The notes under the pieces are model-generated. The model worked only from the letters and a program-made list of their open reading frames with translations, made no database searches and had not been told where the DNA came from. A program made the position numbers and the translations under genes. This document shows positions 10,655-21,821 of a stretch of DNA of 64,000 bases, piece after piece; the first letter of the stretch is position 1, and every line of letters begins with the position of its first letter. This DNA comes from Leguminivora glycinivorella (lineage: Eukaryota; Arthropoda; Insecta; Lepidoptera; Tortricidae): positions 16,881,691 through 16,945,690 of the forward strand of contig NC_062972.1 in NCBI RefSeq assembly GCF_023078275.1, given 5' to 3'.

Positions 10655-11480
10655 ATATTTATAATGAGCCCAAACATGATGGGGTTATGATGAGGAGAAT
10701 AGCAGTTCTGTTGACCACCTCCTGACTCCATCATGAGAACTTGGACCTCGTCTAGTTCGATGGTGCTCGTCAGCCCAAATCTAATGAGCCCGAACATGAT
10801 GGGATTATGATGAGGAGAATAGCAGTTCTGTTGGCCACCTCCTGACTCCATCATGAGACCCTGGACCTAATCTAGTTCGATGGTGCTCGTCAGCCCAAAT
10901 CTAATGAGCCCAAACATGATGGGGTTATGATGAGGAGAATAGCAGTTCTGTTGACCACCTCCTGACTCCATCATGAGACCTTGGACCTCATCTAGTTCGA
11001 TGGTGCTCGTCAGCCCAAATCTAATGAGCCCAAACATGATGGGGTTATGATGAGGAGAATAGCAGTTCTGTTGACCACCTCCTGACTCCATCATGAGACC
11101 CTGGACCTCATCTAGTTCGATGGTGCTCGTCAGCCCAAATCTAATGAGCCCAAACATGATGGGGTTATGATGAGGAGAATAGCAGTTCTGTTGACCACCT
11201 CCTGACTCCATCATGAGACCTTGGACCTCATCTAGTTCGATGGTGCTCGTCAGCCCAAATCTAATGAGCCCAAATATGATGGGGTTATGATGAGGAGAAT
11301 AGCAGTTCTGTTGACCACCTCCTGACTCCATCATGAGACCTTGGACCTCATCTAGATCGATGGTGCTCATCAGCCCAAATCTAATGAGCCCAAACATGGT
11401 GGAGTTATGATAAGTAGAATAGCAGATCTGTTGAACATCTCCTGCCTGACTCCATCATCATGAGAACCAGAACCTCATCC
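10655..11480. repeat. Minisatellite with exact 120-bp period, nearly 7 copies
   Basis: Units read 'ctaatgagcccaaacatgat', 'ggggttatgatgaggagaat', 'agcagttctgttgaccacct', 'cctgactccatcatgagacc' and so on, and repeat every 120 bp from about 10668 to 11400 with very few differences. The edge unit at 11401-11480 is diverged. The period is a multiple of three, so long minus-strand frames (10525-10854 and 10867-11397) stay open and encode a 40-residue repeat. There is no sign that they are real genes. Confidence 0.9.
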
Positions 11481-11591
11481 TGGTCCCAAAATATAATAAT
11501 AATTCAAACTCTCAACAACCTTCACGTATAACTTAAAATCCAAAATCATATGAAAAGCATGTCGAATGCTAAAATTGCATAAGGTGTAAAA
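11481..11591. other. No recognised feature
   Basis: AT-rich spacer. Confidence 0.4.
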
Positions 11592-12480
11592 AGGATCAAG
11601 ATTTGTTTAGTCGCAGTTTACGGCACTTCTCGGAACTATCGAGCTGCTTACGAAAGCTAGGTGCGCCGGACGATCAAACGCAGGTCCGTTGTCTTCGAGC
11701 GCTCGGCGCAGACTGAGCGGGCTCGCGTTAGCACAGTGTCTTTTATTCGAATTTTAGGTGTTTTAAAAACATATCTATCGACAGAAAGGTATGTCTTATA
11801 TGTATGATTTTTTTCTTATAGGTCAATAAGAAGTTCTAGTTTAGGATAATATTATTTAAGAGTTACAAAAAATGCAGGAATCGCAGGAAAAATACATAAT
11901 GTAAACCTCTTTTTATCGAAAAAATGGGGAGGATACGGAAGGTTATTTATCCACCATTTCAAGTAAATCTTAAAATGTCAAAGTATTAGCTAACTCGTAC
12001 AGGATATAACAAATAGGATTGTGATCATTTATTACCCCAAATAACATTTTTAACAGCACAATCACGATTCTAAACGAGCTATCCCACTATGAAAATTGAA
12101 AACGTCTTCCGAAAAAACTGATTTTTCGGAAGTATAAAAAGACATATTTTAAAGTAGTACCAATTGACTTTCTAGCTTAAGATATGTACTTTTAGGAACA
12201 TTATCATTTTTTTAATAATCATTTATAGTTTCTTTATAATTTTGAATGAAAAAGGTTCTATTTTGCAAAAAACGCTCGTCTTTAGGAATAAGGCCTCTTG
12301 ACCTACAGACTTGAAATTTTGGATTTTAAGTGTATGATTATACCTTATTGGGCGACGAAAATTTCTGCGTTCTGGTCTTATCCAGAGGTTCTCAAATAGG
12401 GGCCTGAAAATGCGGCGAAATTGTTCCAGTAAAGGATAGTACGGCAGTATTTGCTTGGCGGAGGAGGCACTGCCGTGCCG
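11592..12480. repeat. Interspersed repeat, copy A (homologous inverted copy at 36.7-37.5 kb)
   Basis: From 'ggatcaagatttgtttagt' (11592) to 'gcctcttgacc' (about 12302) this matches 36698-37545 in reverse complement, along the whole length. It includes a GC-rich part ('cgagcgctcggcgcagactg') near one end. Copy A continues another ~180 bp to 12480, where copy B is cut by a LINE. There is no ORF or inverted terminal repeat that would classify it. Confidence 0.7.
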
Positions 12481-13501
12481 TAGGTCAAAAGTTAAGAAAA
12501 ACTAAAATTAATTATTTTCTAATTCATGGCTAATCGCTGTATCCTTACAATATTTCATTAAAGTGACGTGCCATAGAGAGTTTTACGTGTTAGCTTCGGC
12601 TAATGGACGCCTCCTAAAGGTCCGAAACATAATTAAACCGTGATGGGGAGGACATACTAGTATTTGATAAAAAATTCATCATCGTTATTATATTTCTATC
12701 TTTGGAAACATGTTATTGACTCATTGTTTTTATAAGCCTTATTGTAATAAAAATAAAATTTAGTCGCAATGACGACCGTCAATGTATTCGTTATATGCCA
12801 AATTTTCGGCATCCTAACTCGGATATGTAGGTCGCCCGGCAATTTGAATCAACGTCACACTCCGCGCGGCACGTCAAACGCACACAAACTACATTTTCTC
12901 AAGCGTGACACGCTCATATTTGCTACGCTATATTGCCTTTCAGAATCGAACCGATCTGAATAGCATAGTTTCAATGAAGTCTGGCTAGGAAGTAGACTGT
13001 TTGACAATGAATGCAATGTGACAGATGATATAATACACAACATAACACAACATCTAGTGTAGCTACTATGTTTTTAATACGATACTCGATGACTACGAAC
13101 ATCGAATGGGATAGGTAATTATATACTTTTTGATAAGTGTGCAGACAGCTTATTTAGCAGGATCCTGGAAATATATTATTAAAATTTAATTATATCAGTA
13201 ATGTCAAGTGGTGCATCACCACTGGTGACCAAATGCGAAATAGGCTACAAAATGTAGTCATTCCACGAATAATAGCGCTCATATTTATTGTGCGCCTAAT
13301 ACCGAATTCCCTCATTAAATATTGGACAGTTTTCGGTTAGTGTCAATAATTTATGCGTGCGGCAGTTTTAATGGTTTGTTGATGACGTTTTCAGCCGATA
13401 ATTGCTTTGAGTATAGTAATGTATAGTGTATACCTACTTATCAATAAAATAATGTACTCGTATTAGACTTTCCAGGGATCTCAAATTACGTTGCAATAAC
13501 A
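12481..13501. other. No gene or recognised element
   Basis: Two short opposed frames (12769-12963 +, 12855-13043 -) overlap in this stretch. Neither has recognisable content. Confidence 0.4.
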
Positions 13502-13571
13502 TTTAATGATGACATGATTGAAATGTACAGTTAGGTTTAAAACTGTACATTACAATCATGTCATCATTAAA
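13502..13571. other. 31-bp near-perfect hairpin with an 8-nt loop
   Basis: The arm 13502-13532 pairs with 13541-13571 with a single mismatch around the loop aggtttaa. Size and shape fit either a minimal MITE or a small-RNA precursor. No coding sequence is involved. Confidence 0.6.
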
Positions 13572-15327
13572 TCGACAATTAATTCGTAACAAGGAGCGAT
13601 ACATTAAAAAAAACGGCCTACGGAAAACACCCCTTATAAAAAAAGAAACTAAAAGAAAAGAAAATATCAAAACGAACCAAAAAAGAAATATTACTTAGGT
13701 CCTATACAAGTTCCACCAGGGCTGCAATTGTAGCCCATCTGTCTAGTATAAACCCTAAAAGTTTGTTTTAATTGTTAAATTCTCAGATGCTGTCATAAAT
13801 ATCTCTGTAATGCAAAATAAAATAAAAAATACGGCCTAGGGCTTCAATTTTGTATGACATATCTTTACAGTTATTTCGAGCTGTTCCGCCTATTAAAACA
13901 TAAAATATTGACGCATAATATTAAGACCGTAACATATGATTACATTGCAAGTTTGAGAAAATAGATATTTTTCCAAAAATAATGCAATTTTTCAGAAACC
14001 ATCGTTATAGGGAACTTGACTGTTCTTAAAATAAAATATTTTATACCATGCACGAAATATAGCATCAGATAATTATATAAGAAAAACATGGACAGAAGTT
14101 ATTTTTTAATCCAATTTCTATTTAATAAGTCAGGTAGAAATATATAAAGTAACTGAATTGACCGTGATGTCACTCCATTCGATTTCATATTAATTCCATA
14201 TCAGCAAGTCGTACAAATTCGTTTTCACCTCACTAGCTCGGAAAGGACTTTTTTATTCTTTAAAACCAAATAGCAAAATCGCATTTTATCCACAAGAGTG
14301 CAAAGAATATTTGAAATCCGAACGTGTCATTAGTTACTTTTTTAAATATAATTTCTTGTAAAGGCATGTCCCAGACAGGACAATTCTCTCCCCTGCTTAA
14401 ATTGTCTTAACTAATCATGTGATGCGAACGTAAAAATAATTTCATATCGAATTGAATCCGACTAAAAATATAAAATTCAAACAATTTTATAACATGATTT
14501 TACTATAAGACACTTGAAATCGTACAAGAAATTGTATTTTGGCTCTTCCATTGTACTTCTTCAGAACGCACCTTAAGTAACATTGCAATTTCAAACTGCG
14601 TGAAACGGAACGCACCCAAATAGATTTTTCTTCTTGATTCTTAATTTGAAACTTTTGTGGTGTCGGTCGGTGCTTCGTGGAAATTGTAATAAACGCAAAT
14701 TGACATATTTTTGTGCAATTATGTTCCAGTTGTTTTTATTGCCTGTTTCCTCGCTTTACTGAGGTTGAAAAGTTATGTGTTACACACGGGATGCAAAGTT
14801 ATTTTAACTCGTGTGTATTGCAACACTCTCTACGCTCAGGATTCTATTTTTGAACTACTCGCTTCGCTCATGATTCTATTTTCGAACCACTCGCTTCGCT
14901 CGTGGTTCAACCTTAGAATCCGTTCTCTACCTCGTAGTTCAACCCTAGAATCCATTCGCTAGTTCTTGTTGCAATTCCACACTTGGTTAAAATACAACTT
15001 TGCTCCCTTGTATAACAAATAACTATTTGACAGTTCTTAAAAAGAAGCTGATTTGACTAGGAGGCAAGTAGCCTATTATATTAAGTAGACAGTCGTAATG
15101 GCAAACAAGTAAATATGAAATGTAGTCAGATCCATACTGTGGTACTGTGCAGCCACGTCCTCCCTGGAGAAATTACAGTGCGGGCGACGGACGGATACAC
15201 TGGCGTGCATTGCGCCAATATTCTGATATAACTTGACCTTGTGGTTGACCCCGATGTATCATGAAACATAGTCATATTTCTGATATAGCAACTGCATTAG
15301 GTACTAGAACTATATGTACCTACATAG
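13572..15327. other. No gene; short local repeats at 14830-14960
   Basis: The phrase 'ctcgcttcgctc' with 'gattctattt' occurs twice at 14857-14905, followed by two 'ttcaacc.tagaatcc' repeats. This looks like a decayed local duplication of a lepidopteran repeat. The rest is AT-rich and unassigned. Confidence 0.35.
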
Positions 15328-16104
15328 AATATCGAGAATGAGATCATTTTACTAAGTAAACAAGTGGAAAGCGTGGCACAATTATTGCACACATCTGAAA
15401 CGAATGGTATAGTGAATAATATCAAGAGCAAATCACTTAGTGACTCCGATGCGCGAACTGATTGTGAAACTTCAATTACACCGAGAAAAAATTCAATAGA
15501 TTCTACGCTTTCACAATCAAAACTGTGCGTTATCAGTAACTATACAAATTACATGCTAAAACTGCTGAAACGTGATTTTCCTAGTAAAAACACGTGTTTT
15601 TACCTAAAACCTGGAGCGACTACACAGGAACTCTTCGTAGGTCTTCAGAACAAGCTCCAAGACTTTACTATGAGTGACTTTTGCTTCATCTATATTGGTG
15701 ATAAAGACTTTAATACTAGTAATAACTATTCTAATATAGTCAAATTTATTCAGGAACAGTCAAGTCTTGTGCAACACACGAATATAATAATTTCTCTACC
15801 GACATTCAAAATTAATCAATTTTCCAATTTATTTACAAATCGTGTCGAACTTTTTAATAACTTACTCTGGAAAAGTAATTTAGAACATAATTATTGTTAC
15901 ATTTTGGACTCCAACTTAAATTTGCAATATGATAGCTGTATGTTTTCTATGTCTGGTAATGTAAACCGTGAGGGTTATATCACAATTTATAACGACTTGA
16001 TACAACTTCTGACATCGCTCTTTGTTCCACCCGCTGTGATCGATACAGAAGAGAATAAACCACACGAAATTGTAACAAGAGAAAAATCTGGTGAGATTTT
16101 TTAG
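15328..16104 (+). CDS. LINE ORF1 protein, SGNH-esterase-like, N-terminus missing
   Basis: ORF1 proteins of CR1-group LINEs bind element RNA and often carry an SGNH-type esterase fold. Numbering from the GTG at 15364, the first ~50 residues are polar and Ser/Asp-rich. A compact domain follows: 'LCVISNYTNYML', then 'DFCFIYIGDKDF' (in the place of the GxND block), then 'IIISLPTF', and near the end 'REGYITIYNDLIQLL'. The classical GDS serine block and the C-terminal DxxH are not recognisable, so esterase activity is doubtful. No ATG lies in frame before the domain, which argues for 5' truncation. The stop TAG at 16102-16104 falls inside the start of ORF2. The gene belongs to the element and not to the host. 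Confidence 0.7.
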   Translation, partial: NIENEIILLSKQVESVAQLLHTSETNGIVNNIKSKSLSDSDARTDCETSITPRKNSIDSTLSQSKLCVISNYTNYMLKLLKRDFPSKNTCFYLKPGATTQELFVGLQNKLQDFTMSDFCFIYIGDKDFNTSNNYSNIVKFIQEQSSLVQHTNIIISLPTFKINQFSNLFTNRVELFNNLLWKSNLEHNYCYILDSNLNLQYDSCMFSMSGNVNREGYITIYNDLIQLLTSLFVPPAVIDTEENKPHEIVTREKSGEIF

Positions 16105-18529
16105 GCATAGTAGACAATTCACATGTAAACCAGTAAAGGAGATCGACTATCAGTGTCAAGCCTCCAGTTACGATACTCCTTCTACAAATAGTAATAGTTA
16201 CCTATCAGTGCTACATCTTAATATTAACCGTCTCCAAAATAAAATACAACAACTAGAATATTTTGTGAATGTAGAACTTGACATCCGACCATGTGTTGTA
16301 TGTATAACAGAATCATGGCTAAAACAAGACGAAGACACTAGCGTTAGGTTACCGGATTATCAAATTGTAGCTAATTGTTCGAGGTCCATTAACCGTGGAG
16401 GTGGCTGCATAATTTTTGTTAGAGATGATCTCGTTAAGAGCTGTCAAGTGTATAATGTCGAACGATACTATAAGGAGAAAGTATTTGAGGTATGCTGTGT
16501 GTCACTTCAACTCTTAAACATGCCCAAGATATATCTTAGCACGGTTTATAGAAGTCCAAGTAGTGATGTCACAGCATTTCTAACACAGCTAGACCTATTT
16601 CTATGTAATAATAAGAATAAGTGCTCCATCCTGTGTGGTGATTTCAACATAGACTTAAAAAGCAGAACAAAAGTTACTAAGGATTTTTTGCAAGTTTTTT
16701 TGGAGCATAACATGAAACCCACAATAAATAACTATACACGCGTAACAGAGACATCTCAAACCTTGGTGGACAATATATTTACGGATATGGGTGATAACTA
16801 TAAGAGCGAAGTCGTCCCTTGTAGTTTTTCAGATCATGATGCGCAAACAGTCGTCTTCTTTGATAGATTAATACAACCAGTTCAGCAAACTAAATTTCAG
16901 ATGAAACGAAATTACTCCCAAGATGCGTTAAACAATTTTAAAAAAGATTTAGAAATGATTTCTTGGAAAGATGTGTACAATGAAACTACTTGTGAAGGGA
17001 AAGTACAAACGTTCTATGATGTATTATACGACTTAATTGACAAGCATTTTCCTCTTAAAAAAGTAAGGCTACGGCATCACCAAAAGTCATGGATCACACG
17101 AGGAATTAAAATATCATGCAGGAGGAAAAGGTTCTTACTATTGGCAACGCGTAAATTTAAGCACGACAGTAATCTTAGGCAGTTATATAAAACCTACAAC
17201 AGTATCTTGAAGAAATTGATTGTTACAGCAAAAAGCGTGCACATCAAAAAGGTAATAAAAAGGGCAAAGTCTAAAAGTAAGGCAATATGGAGGATAGTCA
17301 ACGAAAACACTGGCAAAAAGTCAAATTCTAATAAAAATACGATCAAACTCCGGGTTAAAAATGAGGTAATCAGTGATCCTACACGAGTAAGCAACATGTT
17401 TAATGAATATTTTGTTAGCGCTGGTAAGGTTTCTGATATCAATGCAGATTATAGTAAATATATGAATCTGTTACGTAACTGTCACATAAATAACGCCAAA
17501 TCCATATTCATGGCACCTATTGATGAACTTGAAATAATAAAAATTGTCATGTTACTAAAAAACACAAGCTCATGCGGTCCCGATGATATAAGTACCATGT
17601 TGATAAAATCCAATATTGAAAGTATTTGCGCACCGTTGTGCGACATCTTTAATAAGTGTATTTGTGACGGAATTTTTCCCAGCCAATTTAAAACAGCAAA
17701 AGTAATCCCTTTGCATAAAAAGGACAGTAAGGAAGAGGTATCGAACTATCGACCCATTTCTTTGTTAACTGTCCTTTCCAAAATCTTTGAAAAGGCAATT
17801 GCAAGTAGAATTATTAATCACTTTGAAAAATGTAATTACTTCTGTTCCCAACAGTTTGGTTTTAGACAGAACAGAAATACTGTAGCAGCTATAAATGAAT
17901 TAGTCCTAGAAGTTATGGGCAATCTTAATCAAAATTATAAATGTGCAGGTATATTTTGCGACCTAAGTAAAGCTTTTGACTGTGTAAACCATAAAATATT
18001 AATTGATAAGTTGCAATACTATGGAATCCGTGGACCTACACTAAGACTGCTTACATCTTACCTGACGGACAGAACCCAATTTGTTCAATTAGTTAATGTA
18101 GATCATTCTGGTTGTATTAGTTATATAAGTTCTACCAACAAAGCAATTGACTGTGGAGTTCCTCAAGGGTCTGTGCTGGGACCCTTACTGTTCATTATTT
18201 TTGTCAATGATTTGCAAATTAATATAACTCATGGCACCGCTTATCTTTATGCAGATGATACAAGTATAATAGTAGGTCACGAAGACATTGATGTACTTAA
18301 ATCACAAATAGGAAAAGCATGGGAGGAATTATGCTACTGGTTTCACTGCAACGGCCTTAAAATTAATGTAGACAAAACGGTATATTTTCCTTTTCTGAGA
18401 CATACAAATAGTAAGCCCTATGATCTACCCCTACCGGTAGTAAAAGCCGATGATGTAAAATTCCTAGGAATACACTTAGACACGCAGCTGCGCTGGTCCA
18501 GTCATATAGAACTTTTAAGAAAAAATTAG
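16091..18529 (+). CDS. LINE ORF2: apurinic-type endonuclease and reverse transcriptase
   Basis: The product nicks target DNA and copies the element RNA at the nick. Numbering from GTG 16091, the endonuclease shows N44 (LHLNIN), E74 (CITESW), Y153 (TVYRSPSS), D184/N186 (CGDFNID) and S247-D248-H249 (SFSDHD), so its catalytic residues look complete. The reverse transcriptase shows 'YRPISLLTVLSKIFEK', 'GFRQNRNT', 'CDLSKAFDCVNH', 'GVPQGSVLGPLLF' and the active site YADD at 720-723. The frame is +1 relative to ORF1 and overlaps its last 14 bases; there is no early ATG. It stops at 18529 only because one A appears to be missing from an A run (about 18520-18526). The protein continues in the next frame. 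Recently active family. Confidence 0.9.
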   Translation: MRFFRHSRQFTCKPVKEIDYQCQASSYDTPSTNSNSYLSVLHLNINRLQNKIQQLEYFVNVELDIRPCVVCITESWLKQDEDTSVRLPDYQIVANCSRSINRGGGCIIFVRDDLVKSCQVYNVERYYKEKVFEVCCVSLQLLNMPKIYLSTVYRSPSSDVTAFLTQLDLFLCNNKNKCSILCGDFNIDLKSRTKVTKDFLQVFLEHNMKPTINNYTRVTETSQTLVDNIFTDMGDNYKSEVVPCSFSDHDAQTVVFFDRLIQPVQQTKFQMKRNYSQDALNNFKKDLEMISWKDVYNETTCEGKVQTFYDVLYDLIDKHFPLKKVRLRHHQKSWITRGIKISCRRKRFLLLATRKFKHDSNLRQLYKTYNSILKKLIVTAKSVHIKKVIKRAKSKSKAIWRIVNENTGKKSNSNKNTIKLRVKNEVISDPTRVSNMFNEYFVSAGKVSDINADYSKYMNLLRNCHINNAKSIFMAPIDELEIIKIVMLLKNTSSCGPDDISTMLIKSNIESICAPLCDIFNKCICDGIFPSQFKTAKVIPLHKKDSKEEVSNYRPISLLTVLSKIFEKAIASRIINHFEKCNYFCSQQFGFRQNRNTVAAINELVLEVMGNLNQNYKCAGIFCDLSKAFDCVNHKILIDKLQYYGIRGPTLRLLTSYLTDRTQFVQLVNVDHSGCISYISSTNKAIDCGVPQGSVLGPLLFIIFVNDLQINITHGTAYLYADDTSIIVGHEDIDVLKSQIGKAWEELCYWFHCNGLKINVDKTVYFPFLRHTNSKPYDLPLPVVKADDVKFLGIHLDTQLRWSSHIELLRKN

Positions 18530-18828
18530 CTTCCGCTTGTTACACATTAAAGAGCTTGTCTAAAATGTTAAACTCGTCTGCACTTAAAACAGTTTACTTT
18601 GCATATTTCGAAAGTGTAATGAAATATGGCATTGAGGTATGGGGTAACAGTGCCCATGTGAAGCCTATTCTCATTTTACAAAAAAAGGCTGTTAGATATG
18701 TTGACCAGGCAAGACCGCTCGATCATTGCCGTCCTCTATTTGTAAAACATGGGATAATGACAATCATATCACTTTATATATATTTAGTTTGTATTTTTGT
18801 TTACAAAAATAAAACTCGGTTTTCATGA
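18527..18828 (+). pseudogene. C-terminal part of the same LINE ORF2 after a frameshift
   Basis: Directly after the A-run frameshift, the reading continues as 'KKLASACYTLKSLSKML', then 'VYFAYFESVMKYGIEVWG' and 'ILILQKKAVRYV'. This is the usual sequence after the RT thumb in CR1-type proteins. It stops at 18826-18828 and resumes weakly as 'HRHMTT' beyond. That suggests a nonsense change near the true C-terminus. Confidence 0.75.
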
Positions 18829-18850
18829 CATAGGCACATGACAACTGTGA

Positions 18851-19776
18851 TAGGTAGGTTATGTTTGTTTTATTATAAGGCTTTTTGTAAACTTTTGACC
18901 TACTTGTTCATATCATACCTACTAGTAACCTGACATTTATGTAAAAGAGGTAAGCAGCAGCTACTTAGATATTTGTTTAAAGTACAATTTCGGACTGTTT
19001 GCTAGGGGCATTCTCTGTGGGTCAGTCAGCCAACCGAGTGCTTAAGAGGATAGTGAGGATACGGTATAGCCTAAGAATGGTGCGATATTTTTGAAAATAA
19101 TTCTACAACAGTAGTTTTTTTTCATATACAGCGATTAATCGCAATTTAAAAAACCTATATTTTCGAATCCACCAATAGTTTGGAATGGAAGATATTAAAA
19201 AAAACTACGCCCAAAAAATAAGCGTTTTCTTTCAGCAAAATACCTTACAGTAATTTAATGGTGGACACATGTAAAGAAAAATCAGTTTTAAGGTTTACAA
19301 CCCGAAGCCACCTAAATATATGACGGGAAATAAGACTTTTTTTAATGATATAGAATTTTTGAATTTTTTCTAACGTGCTCTAGAGCAAATATAACAACAG
19401 AGATTTTTAAGCAGAAATGAATAGCACATAATATTTCAGATATTTAGCATATAAAAACCACCAATATATTTATATGGAAATAAAAAAATCTAAATATTTG
19501 ACCGGGCAAATTAGGAACAGATAATAGTACGAGGTTGACTTTTACTGTCTCTATTTAACAATATTAACAGCATGATAATCCACCCAATAAGTTTGAGCTT
19601 TATTTAATACTTTAATTTAATAATATATTTACATTTTTTGCGTGCTTTGGTTTGGACCTTAGTGTCTTACATTTAGGAATCCATATGGCAAATCACCACG
19701 CCAGTGGAGCTGGGCCGAGAGTAGGTGATGAGCCGTGTCGCATGCTTTTTATTCTGTTCTTCTATACACATTAACG
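18851..19776. other. No gene or recognised element
   Basis: AT-rich. The 3' end of the LINE may extend some way into it, but no tail or target duplication could be identified. Confidence 0.35.
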
Positions 19777-19962
19777 TAAATGAGGAGGCACACTGACATT
19801 TTACCCCGCCAGGCGGCGCCTATGCAAGAGTCTAGGCATGTCACTGTCATTCATATGTGTGAGAGAGAGAAAAAAACATAATTATTAGCTTCTCGCTCTC
19901 ACGTCTCACGGACTAATAGGGTGGCGCCATCTGTCGTATCCTTTGAGTGTTCCTCCTCATTA
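19777..19962. mobile_element. MITE-like element with 'atgaggaggMacact' inverted ends
   Basis: The left end 'aatgaggaggcacact' and right end 'agtgttcctcctcatt' are inverted copies with one difference. Inside, 'aggcggcgcc' and 'ggtggcgccat' are also roughly inverted, and a (GA)n run sits near 19860. There is no coding frame. Confidence 0.5.
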
Positions 19963-20229
19963 CATGCCTATTTCTACATAAGTAATATTTTAGGTAGATT
20001 AAAAACAGACGTTTCCCACCGATAATAAAGTCCAAAGTAATTTAAAAAATTATATATTTATTTTAGGCATGCGATTTGACAGTCGTCGAAAAGAGTATAT
20101 ACTTGTCAGTACATACATCTATCTCACGTTTTTCTCTTCTACCATTTGACAGATCTCCGTCATCTTGTGAAATGTATTCTTCCATTCTTCAGAGTCGTTG
20201 AAGCAACGCTTGTTACAAACACGCGAAAG

Positions 20230-20345
20230 CTATGCAAAGTCTAATTTCGACCCATATGTCACGGCCAGGTATAGCCCCGGCAATTATCGTTAGACTTACA
20301 AGCCACAGGTCACGGGTTCAAATCTCAGTCGTCGCATACGTAGGT
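20230..20345 (+). repeat. Possible tRNA-derived SINE head
   Basis: A B-box-like GGTTCAAATCT at about 20320 follows 'gccacaggtcac', at a spacing typical of a Pol III promoter. No clear A-box or tail was found, so this is weak. Confidence 0.3.
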
Positions 20346-21377
20346 CGTAGATATTACAGCTTTTTTAATTCATTTTTTTATGTTTTATTTATATTATAAG
20401 TTGATAAGTACAAGCTACTGCAATGACATTAAATACAAGGACGCACAATTCATAACAAAAATGTTTTAAAAATCTGGGTCTAAATTGCATTTATAACATT
20501 CTTGTTGATGCTAATAACGTTAACTTCTTATCTGCTTAGGAAAAAAATCGTTTATGCCATAACCAACTTAGTGTATAAAGACCTAAGTATCAAAATTGCA
20601 AATGGAACTGCGATACACTAAAAACTCTTTATCAAAATACCTTTTGTCATAATATGCTCAAATGACTTAAATGTCAAAATGAATTGCGAACGAATATTGA
20701 ACGAATGGAGCCGCTACCAATATATAATAAGTATGTAGGTATTAGATATTTCCAATTTATTCCATAAATAGAAATACCTAAAAAAGGCCGCAATTTTACT
20801 TCTTCATTACATAAACTTTAAAAATACCCTACTGTATCATCTTTATCTTGGTCACTTGTACTACGTTTATTACAATAAATGTATGTAATGTATGTATGTG
20901 TAAAGTTCCTGACGTCATATCTTGTTGTCACAAAGAAAAATTTACAGGGCTTCCAAGAATCTCGAGCTGGAAGGATACAAATTAAAATATTTTCTATGAA
21001 AATAATTAAATTCGACAGCAGCCAACCCAAAGGTTAATCGGATTTATTTATTATAGGCATTTGTTTTAAATTAAATACCAGTGGCTCTGATCTGATAGTG
21101 GGATATTCTTTAAAATTTATTTTCAAAAGGAGATTTAATGTTGGTAATGCCATTCAAATAATATTAGAAGTGTCTACGCGAGTGTCCGAATTTAATTATA
21201 GGATAGCATATATTGAAAGTACTGTAATATGGGTACAGAAGCCTGCCTATTGAAATATAAAATACATAGCAAAAAGTATAGAAAGAACCTACTACTTTTC
21301 GACTTTTTATTTACACTACATACCGACCATACAGTAACTGACTCTAATTAATCTTGGTTTTCAAAAGTGTAAAATGT
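20346..21377. other. No gene or recognised element
   Basis: AT-rich. The open frame at 20818-21030 (-) has no recognisable content. Confidence 0.4.
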
Positions 21378-21521
21378 AGACCTAAGTGCGTTTTCGCATT
21401 ATCCGATCCGATATCGGATGTCGGACCGATATCCCATACATTACAGGCGGAATCTTGGATTCATCTATTGATATCCTTCCGACATCCGTTATCGGATCGG
21501 ATAATGTGAAAACGGTCTAAT
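21378..21521. mobile_element. MITE with inverted 'attatccgatccgata' ends
   Basis: The left arm 'ttcgcattatccgatccgat' and right arm 'atcggatcggataatgtgaa' are inverted over about 40 bp, including the 'cggatgtcgga' segment, with a few mismatches. The interior is about 55 bp. It resembles a MITE very common in Lepidoptera (from memory). Confidence 0.7.
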
Positions 21522-21821
21522 AGCGACTCAATTAGTTTTTGTTCCTTGACGGTCATTAATTTGAACTAATAAAATTATTTATTTAAATCTATACAATTAC
21601 AACGAGTATTATAATGTATTATACATTAATTTTGTAATGTAATCCAACGAAATAACTTATAGAAATATATTCTACCCTTTTTGCTTGTTTTCCGATTACT
21701 ATTTAGCCAATTTTTCATTGAGTCATACCATGGACTTTCAATAGGGACTGAGCTCACACTTTTTTGCCATAATAAATTGAACTTTATCACCGGTGCAGAA
21801 AAACGTTGTTATTAGGATAGT

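Larger units (their letters stand above)
15328..18850 (+). mobile_element. CR1-group non-LTR retrotransposon, 5'-truncated and nearly intact
   Basis: ORF1 (esterase-like) overlaps ORF2 (endonuclease plus reverse transcriptase) in the +1 frame. The ORF1 frame opens at 15328 with no ATG near its start, so the 5' end is probably missing, as is usual after incomplete target-primed reverse transcription. ORF2 carries one single-base frameshift at about 18520-18530 and a stop at 18826. The 3' boundary is uncertain, and no tail could be identified. Confidence 0.8.
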
